Source: CANJIV01 sp046330225 (GTDB lineage Bacteria; Actinomycetota; Thermoleophilia; Solirubrobacterales; Solirubrobacteraceae). Taken from it: DNA of 64,000 nucleotides. The position numbers were made by a program, and so were the translations under genes. Within the stretch, counting starts at the first letter, position 1. Every line of letters begins with the position of its first letter. The DNA lies in assembly GCA_046330225.1 (NCBI GenBank), contig JAXLTD010000003.1, positions 310,001 through 374,000 on the forward strand, given 5' to 3'. Under the pieces are notes generated by a model. That model saw only the letters and a program-made list of their open reading frames with translations. It was not told where the DNA came from and made no database searches. Shown here piece by piece: positions 19,898 through 28,040 of the stretch.

Positions 19898-19927
19898 TTG
19901 ACAAAGCCTCAACGAACTGTGTAAGGT
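19898..19927 (+). promoter_or_regulatory. Promoter of the ECF sigma gene
   Basis: TTGACA (19898-19903) and TAAGGT (19922-19927) with 18-bp spacing. It gives a ~35-nt leader with GGAGACC before the ATG at 19968. It looks like a housekeeping promoter. Confidence 0.55.
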
Positions 19928-19967
19928 TCTCCACGGCCCAGCGCCCTCACCAGACCGGAGACCTCTG

Positions 19968-20504
19968 ATGGACCTCAGCCGCCCCGACAGCTTCGAAGCC
20001 GCCTATGCCGAGCACGCCCGCGGGGTCTACGGCGCCGCGTACCGGATCCTCGGCAATGCGGCGCAGGCCCAGGACGTCACGCAGGACGTCTTCCTGCGGA
20101 TCTGGCGAACGCCGGGCCGGTTCGACGCGAAGCGCGGCGAGCTCGGGAGCTACCTGCGGCTCATGGCCCGCAGCCGCGCCCTGGATCTGTGGCGCGAGGG
20201 CCAGGCCGCCGGGCGGGCCAGCGACCGCCTCAAGCTCGTCGTCGCCCGCGACGACGGGCGCGTCGACGAGCAGCCCGAGGCCGCGAGCGAGCGCACCGAC
20301 GTGCGCGGACGTGTGCGCGACGCGCTGCGGTCGCTGCCGGCGCCGCAGCGTGAGGCGCTCGTCCTGGCCTACTGGGGCGGGCTGACGGCCGACGAGATCG
20401 CCCGGCGCGCCGACGTGCCGCTCGGCACGGCCAAGAGCCGCATCCGGCTCGGCCTGGCCAAGCTGCGCGAGCAGGTCGGGCCGGAGCTCGAGCTCGCCGC
20501 CTGA
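19968..20504 (+). CDS. ECF RNA polymerase sigma factor
   Basis: 178-aa group 4 sigma factor. Region 2 (about 9-78: YAEHARGVYGAAYRILG, AQDVTQDVFLRIWR, LGSYLRLMARSRALDLWRE) binds core polymerase and the -10 element. Region 4 (about 118-168: LPAPQREALVLAYWGGLTADEIARRADVPLGTAKSRIR) holds the HTH for the -35. The linker is short. No anti-sigma gene follows; the next element is the c-di-AMP riboswitch and RlpA-like gene, so an envelope role is possible but not shown. Confidence 0.94.
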   Translation: MDLSRPDSFEAAYAEHARGVYGAAYRILGNAAQAQDVTQDVFLRIWRTPGRFDAKRGELGSYLRLMARSRALDLWREGQAAGRASDRLKLVVARDDGRVDEQPEAASERTDVRGRVRDALRSLPAPQREALVLAYWGGLTADEIARRADVPLGTAKSRIRLGLAKLREQVGPELELAA

Positions 20505-20630
20505 ATCGCCGGCAGGCCGCGCCGGCGCGACGAAATCCTGCAATTCGAGGGGACGCCGATTGCGGCGGTGTGGGTGACTGCACACATCGGCGGGCCGCGT
20601 GCGCTACCCTGGCGAACAGTTGTTCGACCA

Positions 20631-20807
20631 GCCGAGCCGTTCCTGCACGACGCGGGGACGGACGGGGGACCCACTGCCGGACCGGATGATCCCGGGCCGG
20701 ATGGGGCGAATCGGCCGCTGCTGCGGTAGCGACTCTCGGCGATGCGCCAGACGCGCATCGCGGTGAGCCGCGAGCCCGACAGCTAACTCCGTAGGCGCCC
20801 GGTCGGC
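20631..20807 (+). ncRNA. Cyclic di-AMP riboswitch (ydaO-yuaA class)
   Basis: Three signature blocks of this class occur in order: GGGGGACCCAC (20664-20674), GGGGCGAATC (20703-20712) and CCCGACAGCTAACTCCGTAG (20775-20794). A closing stem is possible between GCCGAGCCG (20631-20639, one bulge) and CGGTCGGC (20800-20807). A -10-like TACCCT lies at 20605-20610. The aptamer ends just before AAGGAGG (20814-20820) and the GTG at 20828. In actinobacteria this class usually turns off RlpA, Rpf or NlpC/P60 wall enzymes when c-di-AMP is high, which fits the downstream gene. Confidence 0.93.
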
Positions 20808-20827
20808 AGATCCAAGGAGGACCTCAC

Positions 20828-21792
20828 GTGAGGCCGCAACCGAATCTGCGCGCTGCGCGCACCGCTGCGGCGGCCGCGCTGGCCGCCACCGGCATCGCCG
20901 CCGCGATGCCCCATCCCGCCGCTGGCGCGGCGACCGCCTCGCCGTCGACGCCGTTCCGGCGGTCGGGATCAGCCTGTCCGACTCGACCCTGCGGGCGGGC
21001 GATTCCGTTCGCGTCGCGGGCCGCACGTCGGCCCGCCAGGGCGGGCGGACGATCGCCCTCGAGTTCCGCCGCGCCGGTAAGGGCTGGCGGACCGCCGCCG
21101 TCACCCGCGTCGGTCGGGACGGGCGCTTCCGCTTCGCCGTGCGGGCCCGCCACTCCGGATCGCTGCGCGCCGTGCTGCGGGCAGCCGTCGCCTCGGACGG
21201 GCCGACCGCGGAACCGCCATCCGCAGCCAGGCCGCGGCGTCTCCGTGTCGGCAGCCGTGCTCCGGCCCGCCCGCGACGTCGGCGTGCATCATGGCCGGCG
21301 CGCCGTGCTGAGCGGCGTCCTGGCCCCGCGCACCCCCGGGCGCGCGGTGACGCTCGAGCAGCATCGCCACGGCACCTGGAGCCGCGTCGCCCGGGCCACG
21401 ACGGACGCCCGCGGCGTCTTCCGCTTCCGGTTCACCCCCAAGGAGGTCGGCAGCTGGCCGCTGCGCGTGCGCTTCGGCGGGGACCGCGCCAACGCCGGCA
21501 CCGTGCGCCGGGTCGGACGGCTGAACTCCTTCCGCAGCAGCCTGGCGTCGTGGTACGGCGCCTACGGCGGCGCGGTCGCCTGCGGCGGCACGCTCGGGTA
21601 CAACGAGATGGGCGTGGCCCACAAGTGGCTGCCCTGCGGCACCCGCCTGACCATCCGCTATCACGGGCGGACCGTGCAGGCGAAGGTCATCGACCGCGGG
21701 CCCTACGCCGGCGGCGCGAGTTCGACCTCAGCGGCGCCGTGGCCCGCAAGCTGGGCTTCGGCGGGGTCGGCCTCATCGAAGTCACGCGCTGA
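20828..21792 (+). pseudogene. RlpA-like double-psi beta-barrel exported protein, frameshifted
   Basis: The gene starts with a signal peptide (VRPQPNLRAARTAAAAALAATG) behind a perfect AAGGAGG. Sense coding then changes frame three times: near 20930-20950, near 21225-21240, and near 21714. Reading across the shifts gives an Ig-like/surface part (GISLSDSTLRAGDSVRVAGR; TPGRAVTLEQHRHGTWSRV) and a C-terminal RlpA/DPBB domain: ASWYGAYGG, ACGGTLGYNEMGVAHK, LPCGTRLTIRY, DRGPYAGG then REFDLSGAVARKLGF, ending at 21792. The last shift needs only one missing C in a GC run. RlpA-type proteins cleave or bind denuded peptidoglycan. Sequencing indels or a real pseudogene are both possible. Confidence 0.8.
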
Positions 21793-21818
21793 CCGCCAGC
21801 CGTCTCGTCACGCAGCAC

Positions 21819-21842
21819 GCGGGCGCCCTCCGGGGCGCCCGC
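21819..21842 (+). terminator. Strong hairpin after the RlpA-like gene
   Basis: A perfect 10-bp stem GCGGGCGCCC / GGGCGCCCGC with a 4-nt loop lies 26 bp after the stop, followed by ATTCGTTCC. The T-tract is weak. It separates the riboswitch unit from dinB. Confidence 0.65.
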
Positions 21843-21884
21843 ATTCGTTCCGGGACCGCCGCGGGGGCGCGTAGCCTGCCCGCC

Positions 21885-23021
21885 ATGCCCGACGTGGCGG
21901 CCGCCGACCCGACGCCGGACACCGCCCCTGCCGGCCCGCCCGGCCGCCGCGCCGGGCCGCGCCGTGTCATCGCCCACTGCGACATCGACGCGTTCTACGC
22001 ATCGGTCGAGCTGCGCCGGCGGCCCGAGCTGCGCGGCCTCCCGCTCGTGGTCGCCGGCTCGGGCCCGCGGGCCGTCGTGACGACGGCCAGCTACGAGGCG
22101 CGCCGCTTCGGGATCGACTCGGCGATGCCGGCGGCCCGGGCGCGGGCGCTCTGCCCGCAGGCGGTGTTCCTCCCGCCCGACTTTGCCGCCTACCGGGCCA
22201 CGAGTGTCGCCGTCTGGGAGCTCGTCGCCGCCCGCGCCGGCCAGATCCAGCAGGTGGGCATCGACGAGGCCTATCTCGATGTCACCGCCGTCGAGAAGCC
22301 CCTGCCGTTCCTCCGCGCCCTCGTGGCTGACGTGCGCGACGCCACGGGCATGACCGTGTCGGTGGGGATCGGGCCCTCCCGCCTCGTCGCCAAGACGGTC
22401 AGCGCCGCCTACAAGCCTGTCGCCTTTGCCGCACTCTCCCGCGAGGACGCGTGCACGCGGTTCGCCGGCGCCTCGACGCGCATCCTGCAGGGCGTCGGAC
22501 CCAAGACCGCCGAACGCCTGGCCGCGATGGGCATCGAGACTGTCGGAGACCTCCAGCGCCACGACGAGGGCGCGCTCGCGCACCGGTTCGGCGCCCGGAT
22601 GGGCGCCGACCTGGCCGCGCGCGCCTGGTTCTACGACGACTCCCCGGTCCGGCCGGTCGGGGCCGCGAAGTCGCGGTCCAACGAGACGACCTTCCCCGCC
22701 GATCTCGCCGACGCCGAGATCGAGGCAGAGCTGCGGCGGCTGGCCGAGGATCTCTGCGCCCAGCTGCGCCGCCGCGGCGTCGCCGGGCGCACGATCGGGA
22801 TCAAGGTGCGCCTCGACGACTGGACCACCGTGACCCGCGCCCGGAGCCTCGGCCAGGCCACGAACGACCCGGAGGTCGTCGTGCCGGTCGTGACCGAGCT
22901 GCTCCGGGCCTACGCGCCGCCGAGGCCGGTGCGGCTGCTCGGCGTGCGGGTGGCCGCGTTCGCCGGGGAGGCGGCGCCGGAACCCGACGGTGCGGGGCAG
23001 CTCGCGCTGCCGATCACGTAG
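21885..23021 (+). CDS. dinB: DNA polymerase IV (Y-family)
   Basis: 378-aa translesion polymerase. Catalytic motifs CDIDAFYASVE (metal-binding Asp) and GIDEAYLDVT (Asp-Glu) are intact. The palm, fingers (TTASYEARRFGI), thumb with a helix-hairpin-helix (LQGVGPKTAERLAAMGI) and little-finger domain follow. The C-terminus lacks a clear clamp-binding motif. A TAGCCT -10 box (21872-21877) ends 7 nt before the ATG, giving a probably leaderless transcript. An N-terminal Pro/Ala extension of ~25 residues precedes the catalytic domain. Confidence 0.95.
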   Translation: MPDVAAADPTPDTAPAGPPGRRAGPRRVIAHCDIDAFYASVELRRRPELRGLPLVVAGSGPRAVVTTASYEARRFGIDSAMPAARARALCPQAVFLPPDFAAYRATSVAVWELVAARAGQIQQVGIDEAYLDVTAVEKPLPFLRALVADVRDATGMTVSVGIGPSRLVAKTVSAAYKPVAFAALSREDACTRFAGASTRILQGVGPKTAERLAAMGIETVGDLQRHDEGALAHRFGARMGADLAARAWFYDDSPVRPVGAAKSRSNETTFPADLADAEIEAELRRLAEDLCAQLRRRGVAGRTIGIKVRLDDWTTVTRARSLGQATNDPEVVVPVVTELLRAYAPPRPVRLLGVRVAAFAGEAAPEPDGAGQLALPIT

Positions 23022-23692
23022 TCCAAAGCCGGAGCGGGGCGCCGGCTGGCGGGCGGCGCGTGCTGGCGCCTGGGTGCCGGTGTGGTGTCCGTGACGACGG
23101 GTCGCGGGATGGGGCCGAGTGCCGGGCCATGCGGGGCACCTGAGGGACGGCGGGGGCTGGGAGCCTCAGGGCGCTGGGCGTCGCGGCCTGGCCGGTTGGC
23201 TCGGCGCAGGTCATGCCAGGCAGCTGGGGGGATTCAGGCTCGGAGCCGTGCCCGGGTCGGGGGGCGCTCGTGATCGGCGGCGCGCCGCGCCCGCGGTGCC
23301 CGGGGGCGCCCGAACCCTCCGATGCGAACTTGAGCACTTCAACCACCGATTCGGTGGCTGGGACGCGCAAGAACGGCCCGGAGGGCGCAGTGGCGCAACT
23401 CTCTGCCGTGCTTCGTCACGCGCTTCGCGCGGTGTGCGGCGCGGCTCGCGCGACGAGTTGCAGCCGCGTGTCGCGATCGCGCGCGAACCCGCACGGCCCG
23501 GCCTCCCTCCCGGCACGGCCCGCACCCCTTCCCCTCGATGCCTCGCTCCGCGGTCCGGACACGCACCGAGGACACCCGCCACGTGCACGCGCCCGGGGCC
23601 GCGGCGGCCCATGTCCTCCGTCGCGCGGCCGTCCGAGATCCGCCGCGGCATTCCGTCCCGCCGCTCACGGCGGGACAACCCGCATCAGGCAG
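23022..23692. other. 670-bp region with no supported gene
   Basis: Open readings on both strands are arginine/glycine-rich with no domain, RBS or signal. I see no tRNA, CRISPR or transposase. One near-perfect palindrome CCACCGA-t-TCGGTGG lies at 23343-23357 and could be a terminator or operator. The segment sits between dinB (+) and the 3' end of the thioredoxin/TPR gene (-). Confidence 0.5.
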
Positions 23693-24436
23693 CTAGTACA
23701 GCGCCGTCGCGAGGCGCCGGCGGTACTCGCGCGCCACCGGGTGGTCGACGCCGAGTTCGTCGAGGGCGCCAACGATCACGCGCCGCAGGTCGTCCTTCGT
23801 CTCGCCGGCGGCGAGCGGGAGCTCGGCGAGCAGGGCATCGAGGCCGGCCTCGACCGAGCCTGCGTCGAGCTCCGTGAACGCCGCCGACACATCGGGGTCA
23901 GCGGCCTGCTCGAGCCGGATGCGTGCCGCAAGCGCTTCGGCGCCGAAGTCGCCGACGATGGGGTGGACGAGCTCGAGCGCGCCCTCGGAGTCGCCGCGGG
24001 CGTGCAGGATCCGGGCGAGAGCCGTCGCGGCGTCCGTGCGCGCGGGCTCGAGCTCGAGGGCCCGGCGCAGCGAGGCCTCGTCGCCGGCTCCCACGAGCCC
24101 GTCGGCCTCGGACGGGACCAGGGCGTCGAAGAACCGCTCGACGACGGCCGGCGGCTGCACGCCGACGAACTCCTCGACCACGGCGCCGTCCCGGAAGGCC
24201 TTGACGGCCGGGATGCCCTGGATCCCGAAGGCCTGTGCCAGGCGGGGGTTCGCGTCGGTGTCGAGCTTGGCCAGGACGACCTGGCCGGCGCGCTCCGCCT
24301 CGGCCCGCTCGAGCACCGGCCCGAGCTGGCGGCAGGGCGCGCACCACTCGGCCCAGAAGTCCACGACGACCGGCACCGAGCGCGACCGCTCGATGACCTC
24401 GGCGTCGAAGGTGGCTTCGCTGACGTCGACGGGCAT
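23693..24436 (-). CDS. Thioredoxin-like protein with TPR domain (YbbN/CnoX-like)
   Basis: 247 aa. An N-terminal thioredoxin fold (about 1-108) has the active-site WCAPC motif (VVVDFWAEWCAPCRQLGP) and the cis-proline loop GIQGIPAVKAF. The C-terminal half is helical TPR-like (ASLRRALELEPARTDAATALARIL). The architecture matches actinobacterial co-chaperone YbbN proteins; unlike E. coli CnoX, both active-site cysteines are kept, so it may still act as an oxidoreductase. It is cytoplasmic. Start chosen at MPVDVSEATFD where the fold begins. Confidence 0.9.
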   Translation of the reverse strand: MPVDVSEATFDAEVIERSRSVPVVVDFWAEWCAPCRQLGPVLERAEAERAGQVVLAKLDTDANPRLAQAFGIQGIPAVKAFRDGAVVEEFVGVQPPAVVERFFDALVPSEADGLVGAGDEASLRRALELEPARTDAATALARILHARGDSEGALELVHPIVGDFGAEALAARIRLEQAADPDVSAAFTELDAGSVEAGLDALLAELPLAAGETKDDLRRVIVGALDELGVDHPVAREYRRRLATALY

Positions 24437-24479
24437 GACGCAGAAGCGTACGAGACCGGTGCCATGCAAGCCTTCGCGC

Positions 24480-25301
24480 ATGGCCGACACGACCGTGAGC
24501 GGCGCCGGCGGGCGGCTCGGCGCCACGATCACCGGGGACGGAATCCCGGTCGTGCTCCTGCACGGCCTGACCGCAACCCGCCGTTACGTCGTGATGGGCT
24601 CCCGTGTCCTCGAACGCTCCGGGCACCGGGTGGTGGCTTACGACGCCCGCGGGCACGGCGCCTCCGATCCGGCGCCCGCGCCGGCGGCCTACGGCTACGG
24701 CGAACTCGCCGCGGACCTCGAGGCCGTGCTCGACGCTGCCGGGCTGGCGCGGGCCGTGCTGGCCGGCGCGTCGATGGGGGCGCACACCGCGCTGCGCTTC
24801 GCCCTGGACCGGCCCGAGCGGGTGGCTGGCCTGTGCCTGATCACCCCGGCCTACGACCCGGCGGCGCCCGCCGACGCGGCGGCCCTGGCGGGCTGGGACG
24901 CGCTCGCGGCCGGGCTGCGCACCGGCGGGGCCGACGGATTCGTGGCGGCCTACGACCTCGCCGCCGTCCCCGCAGCGTGGCGGGCCACGGTCGAGACCGT
25001 GCTGCGCCAGCGGCTGGCCCGCCACGAACACCCCGCTGCGGTGGCCGACGCCCTCTCGGCGGTGCCGCGGTCACGGCCGTTCACCGGGCTCGAGGACCTC
25101 GGCCGCCTCGCGGTCCCGGCGGCCATCGTGGCGAGCCGTGACGAGGCCGATCCGTCCCACCCGCGGGCAGTGGGGGAGGCCTACGCGGACGCGATTCCGG
25201 GGGCGACGGTGCACACCGAGGCGCCCGGCGCCTCGCCGCTGGCCTGGCAGGGCAGCCAGCTTTCCCGCATCATCGCCGGGGTGGCCGCTCGCGCCGGGTG
25301 A
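24480..25301 (+). CDS. Alpha/beta-hydrolase fold protein, catalytic His not evident
   Basis: 273 aa. Strand-turn elements VVLLHGLTATRR (oxyanion HG), AYDARGHGASD and the nucleophile elbow GASMGAHTAL (Ser about 102) are canonical. An acidic residue follows in VASRDEADPSHP. Where GH(x) normally supplies the catalytic histidine, the sequence reads PGASPLAWQGSQLS, so no obvious His remains at the expected place. It may be a non-classical or non-catalytic member. Start at ATG 24480; the gene is divergent from the thioredoxin/TPR gene across 43 bp. Confidence 0.82.
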   Translation: MADTTVSGAGGRLGATITGDGIPVVLLHGLTATRRYVVMGSRVLERSGHRVVAYDARGHGASDPAPAPAAYGYGELAADLEAVLDAAGLARAVLAGASMGAHTALRFALDRPERVAGLCLITPAYDPAAPADAAALAGWDALAAGLRTGGADGFVAAYDLAAVPAAWRATVETVLRQRLARHEHPAAVADALSAVPRSRPFTGLEDLGRLAVPAAIVASRDEADPSHPRAVGEAYADAIPGATVHTEAPGASPLAWQGSQLSRIIAGVAARAG

Positions 25302-25334
25302 GCGCGGCCGGCAAGTCATCGAGAGAGGAGCGAG

Positions 25335-25640
25335 ATGCCGGCAGACGCGCCAGACCCGGTGGAAGGCAAGATCGAGCACGCCCGGACGGTGGAGCGCGCC
25401 CTGACGCGGCTCGGCTGGTCGGTGGTGGTCATCGGCTCGCTGGGCATCGCGGGCATCGCGGTGTTCCTGGCCATCGGCGAGATCGACATCGAGCAGGCGC
25501 TCGGAACCGCGCTGGGCACCGTCCTGGCGTCGATCCTCTCCGGCGCCGCCGCCTACGGCTCCGGGGTCAACATCGGGCTGGGCGCCGAGCGGCTGGCCCT
25601 CGCCCGGGAGCAGGCGGGGCGGAGGACCAATGGCGGGTGA
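25335..25640 (+). CDS. Small two-TM membrane protein
   Basis: 101 aa. Two hydrophobic segments (about 27-48, LGWSVVVIGSLGIAGIAVFLAI, and 57-80, GTALGTVLASILSGAAAYGSG) lie between a charged N-terminus and a charged C-terminal helix. AGAGAGG provides an RBS. It overlaps the DUF3052 gene by 11 bp, so the two are co-expressed. No family recognised. Confidence 0.75.
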   Translation: MPADAPDPVEGKIEHARTVERALTRLGWSVVVIGSLGIAGIAVFLAIGEIDIEQALGTALGTVLASILSGAAAYGSGVNIGLGAERLALAREQAGRRTNGG

Positions 25641-26049
25641 GCGCCCGGCGGGCTACTCGGGCACGCCGCTGCCGAGGAAGCTCGGCATCACGGCCGGCTC
25701 CCGTGTGGCGTTTCCCGGCGCCCCGGAGGGCTTCGCCGCGCTGCTGGGCGACCTGCCCGAGGGGGTGGCCGTGCGCCGCCAGGTCCGGGGGCCGCTCGAC
25801 GTCATCGTGTTCTTCACCCGCTCGCGGAAGGAGCTGACGGCGCGGCTGCCGCGGCTGCGAGCCGCACTGGAGCCGGCCGGCGGCCTGTGGATCGCCTGGC
25901 CGAAGCGGGCCTCCCGCGTGGCGACCGACGTGACCGAGGACGTCGTGCGGGAGCTCGGGCTGGCCGCCAAGCTCGTGGACAACAAGGTGTGCGCGATCGA
26001 CGAGACGTGGTCCGGCCTGCGGCTGGTGATCCGCCGGGCGGACCGATGA
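25630..26049 (+). CDS. DUF3052 domain protein
   Basis: 139 aa. It opens with GYSGTPLPRKLGI, continues LDVIVFFTRSRKELTARLP and WIAWPKRASRVATDVTEDVVR, and ends GLVDNKVCAIDETWSGLRLVIRR-like, the hallmark segments of DUF3052. Function is unknown; members are small cytosolic proteins common in actinobacteria. Its stop overlaps the next start (ATGA), so the three genes 25335-26702 form one operon. Confidence 0.88.
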   Translation: MAGERPAGYSGTPLPRKLGITAGSRVAFPGAPEGFAALLGDLPEGVAVRRQVRGPLDVIVFFTRSRKELTARLPRLRAALEPAGGLWIAWPKRASRVATDVTEDVVRELGLAAKLVDNKVCAIDETWSGLRLVIRRADR

Positions 26050-26702
26050 GCGCCCCCGGATCCGCTCCGGTGCTCGGCGGCCTGCGGGTGGCTGGCGACC
26101 CCGCGGCGTGGCGCAACGCCGGATTCACGGTGGAAGGGGACCGATGCCGGATCGGCACGGTCGACCTGGACCTCTGCGGCGGCGACGCGGGCACGGGCCT
26201 GCTCGGATGGACCGTCCGTGGCCTGCCGGCGGCGACGGCGCAGGCCGGGACGCTCGACGGCGTTCCGACCGCGCCGGCCCGCGGGCCGGCCGGGCCCGCG
26301 GCGCCGACGCACCCCAACGGCGTCGCGGTGCTCGATCACGTCGTGCTCGCCACGCCCGACTTCGAGCGCACGCTCGCCGCGCTGGCCGGCGCCGGGCTCG
26401 AGCTGCGGCGGGTGCGGGACGCCGGGGGCGACCCGCCGGCCCGCCAGGGCTTCTTCCGGTTCGGCGACGGGATCCTCGAGGTCGCCGGGCCCGCCGCCCC
26501 GCCCGCGGACGGCGCCGCGGGCCCCGCCTCGCTGTGGGGCCTGGCCGTGGTCGTCGCGGACCTCGACGCCGCCGCCTTGCGGCTCGGCGACCGCCTCGGG
26601 GCTCCGCGCGCGGCGGTCCAGGCGGGCCGGCGGATCGCCACCGTGCGCGCCACCGCCGGGCTCGGCGTTCCCGTTGCGCTGATGACGCCGCGGCCGCGCT
26701 GA
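26046..26702 (+). CDS. VOC/glyoxalase-like protein
   Basis: 218 aa. A short N-terminal region is followed by a glyoxalase-type domain beginning NGVAVLDHVVLATPDFERTLAALAGAGL (about 97-124) and including FFRFGDGILEVAG and LWGLAVVVADLDAAA. Of the usual metal ligands, one His (LDH) and one Glu (ILEV) can be seen, so metal binding is plausible. Ligand unknown. It is coupled to the DUF3052 gene by ATGA overlap. Confidence 0.8.
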   Translation: MSAPGSAPVLGGLRVAGDPAAWRNAGFTVEGDRCRIGTVDLDLCGGDAGTGLLGWTVRGLPAATAQAGTLDGVPTAPARGPAGPAAPTHPNGVAVLDHVVLATPDFERTLAALAGAGLELRRVRDAGGDPPARQGFFRFGDGILEVAGPAAPPADGAAGPASLWGLAVVVADLDAAALRLGDRLGAPRAAVQAGRRIATVRATAGLGVPVALMTPRPR

Positions 26703-26769
26703 GGGCGGCGCGGAGCGCGCCGACGCGCCAGCCTCGGCGGCTCCGGCCCCGACCCGCCATGCTTGGGCG

Positions 26770-27789
26770 GTGCTGACCGCCTACCGCGCCACGGGAGCCG
26801 ACCTGCCGTTCGGCGACCCGCTGCCCGCCCACGGCGTCGCGATGGAGGGGTACTTCTGGCGGTTCACCGACGTCGCGGCGGGCCGCGTGGTCGTGGCCCT
26901 GATCGGCGTCAACCGCGCCGCCGACGGCCACTGGGCGACGCTCGGGCTCGCCGGGCACCCCGAATCGTTCCTGCGCGACGCGGTCTGGCCCGAGGCGGCC
27001 GCCGACCCGCACCGCCTCGGCGCCCGCGCCGGCGAGGCCTTCTCCGGCGACGCCCAGCGGGTGCGAGTCGACCTGGGCCCCGACGCGAGCCTCGACGTGC
27101 GGATCACCGGCTCGGTGCCCTGGCCGCGCCGCGCGCTCGGCGGCTCGAGCGTCTTTCAGTCCGTGCCGGCGCTGAACCAGTACTGGCATCCGCACGTGCT
27201 CGGCGGGCGGGCCGAGGGCACGGCGACGCTGGCGGGCCGCGAGGTGGTCCTGGACGGGGCCGCGGTCTACGCCGAGAAGAACTGGGGGCGCGGCGGCTTC
27301 CCGCCGTCCTGGTGGTGGGGGCAGGCGCACGGCTTCGACCGAGAGGACATATGCGTGGCCTTCGCGGGCGGGGAGATCGTCGCCGGCCCCTTCCGCCACC
27401 ACGTCACGGCGATCGTCGTGCGTCTGGGCGGCCAGCTCATCCGCCTGGGCGATCCAATCGTCTCCCCGGTCGCCGCGGAGGTCACCGACACGTCGTGGCG
27501 CCTGAAGGGCCGCGGCCTGCGCTGGGGGGTCGAGATCGAGGGGGAGGCAGCGCTGGCCGACGGGCACGTCCTCCCGGTGCCGCTGCCGGCCGAGCGGCGC
27601 AACGTCCCGGGGGCGATCGAGCACCTCGGCGGGCGGATGCGCGTCGTCGTGCGGCGGCGCGGGCGGGTCGTCTACGCCGGCGAGTCCCGGCTGGCCGGCC
27701 TGGAGCACGGCGGGCGCGCGCTCGCCGAGGCCGAGGCCGCGCGGCGCCGCCTGCGCCCCGGCGGCGCTGCGGTCACGGCGTCGGCGTGA
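26770..27789 (+). CDS. Tocopherol cyclase-like protein
   Basis: 339 aa. Conserved segments of the tocopherol cyclase/VTE1-like family are visible: MEGYFWRFTD, NQYWHPHVLGGRAEG, VYAEKNWGRGGFPPSWWWGQ and a C-terminal GHVLPVPLP region. In plants and cyanobacteria VTE1 forms the chromanol ring of tocopherol. Bacterial homologues outside phototrophs are uncharacterised and may bind or modify other lipids or quinones. GTG start at 26770; homology begins at once. No other tocopherol-pathway gene is in the window. Confidence 0.8.
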   Translation: MLTAYRATGADLPFGDPLPAHGVAMEGYFWRFTDVAAGRVVVALIGVNRAADGHWATLGLAGHPESFLRDAVWPEAAADPHRLGARAGEAFSGDAQRVRVDLGPDASLDVRITGSVPWPRRALGGSSVFQSVPALNQYWHPHVLGGRAEGTATLAGREVVLDGAAVYAEKNWGRGGFPPSWWWGQAHGFDREDICVAFAGGEIVAGPFRHHVTAIVVRLGGQLIRLGDPIVSPVAAEVTDTSWRLKGRGLRWGVEIEGEAALADGHVLPVPLPAERRNVPGAIEHLGGRMRVVVRRRGRVVYAGESRLAGLEHGGRALAEAEAARRRLRPGGAAVTASA

Positions 27790-27790
27790 C

Positions 27791-27991
27791 TCAGGCGGCG
27801 TGCGGCAGGTCCGCGCGGCGGGGGAGGGCGATGACTGGGGCCAGGTCGTCCTCCCAGTCCGGCCAGGCCACGATCTCGAGGCCGCAGCCGCAGTCGCAGG
27901 ACAGGACGGTCAGCTCGTCCACCGTCGGGGCGCGTGCCTCATGCTCGGCGGCGCAGGCCGGGTCGGAGCACACGAGGCGGGCAACGAACAT
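27791..27991 (-). CDS. Small cysteine-rich (zinc-ribbon-like) protein
   Basis: 66 aa. CSDPAC near the N-terminus and CDCGCG near the middle give a four- or five-cysteine cluster suited to zinc. An acidic segment VAWPDWEDDLAPVIALP follows. Start MFVARLVCSDPAC is chosen because it opens directly on the cysteine core. No defined family; function unknown. It converges with the tocopherol-cyclase-like gene, stop to stop. Confidence 0.7.
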   Translation of the reverse strand: MFVARLVCSDPACAAEHEARAPTVDELTVLSCDCGCGLEIVAWPDWEDDLAPVIALPRRADLPHAA

Positions 27992-28040
27992 GTGGCCATG
28001 GTCGCGGCGCGGCCGGACGGACTGACAGCCAATGGCCCGG

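Noticed and set aside
20505..20630. Possible anti-sigma gene after the ECF sigma factor
   Set aside because: Only ~125 bp separate the sigma stop from the riboswitch, with no credible reading or zinc motif.
23119..23692. Several overlapping readings in the gap after dinB
   Set aside because: All are Arg/Gly/Pro-rich with no domain, signal or RBS; typical of GC-rich non-coding DNA.
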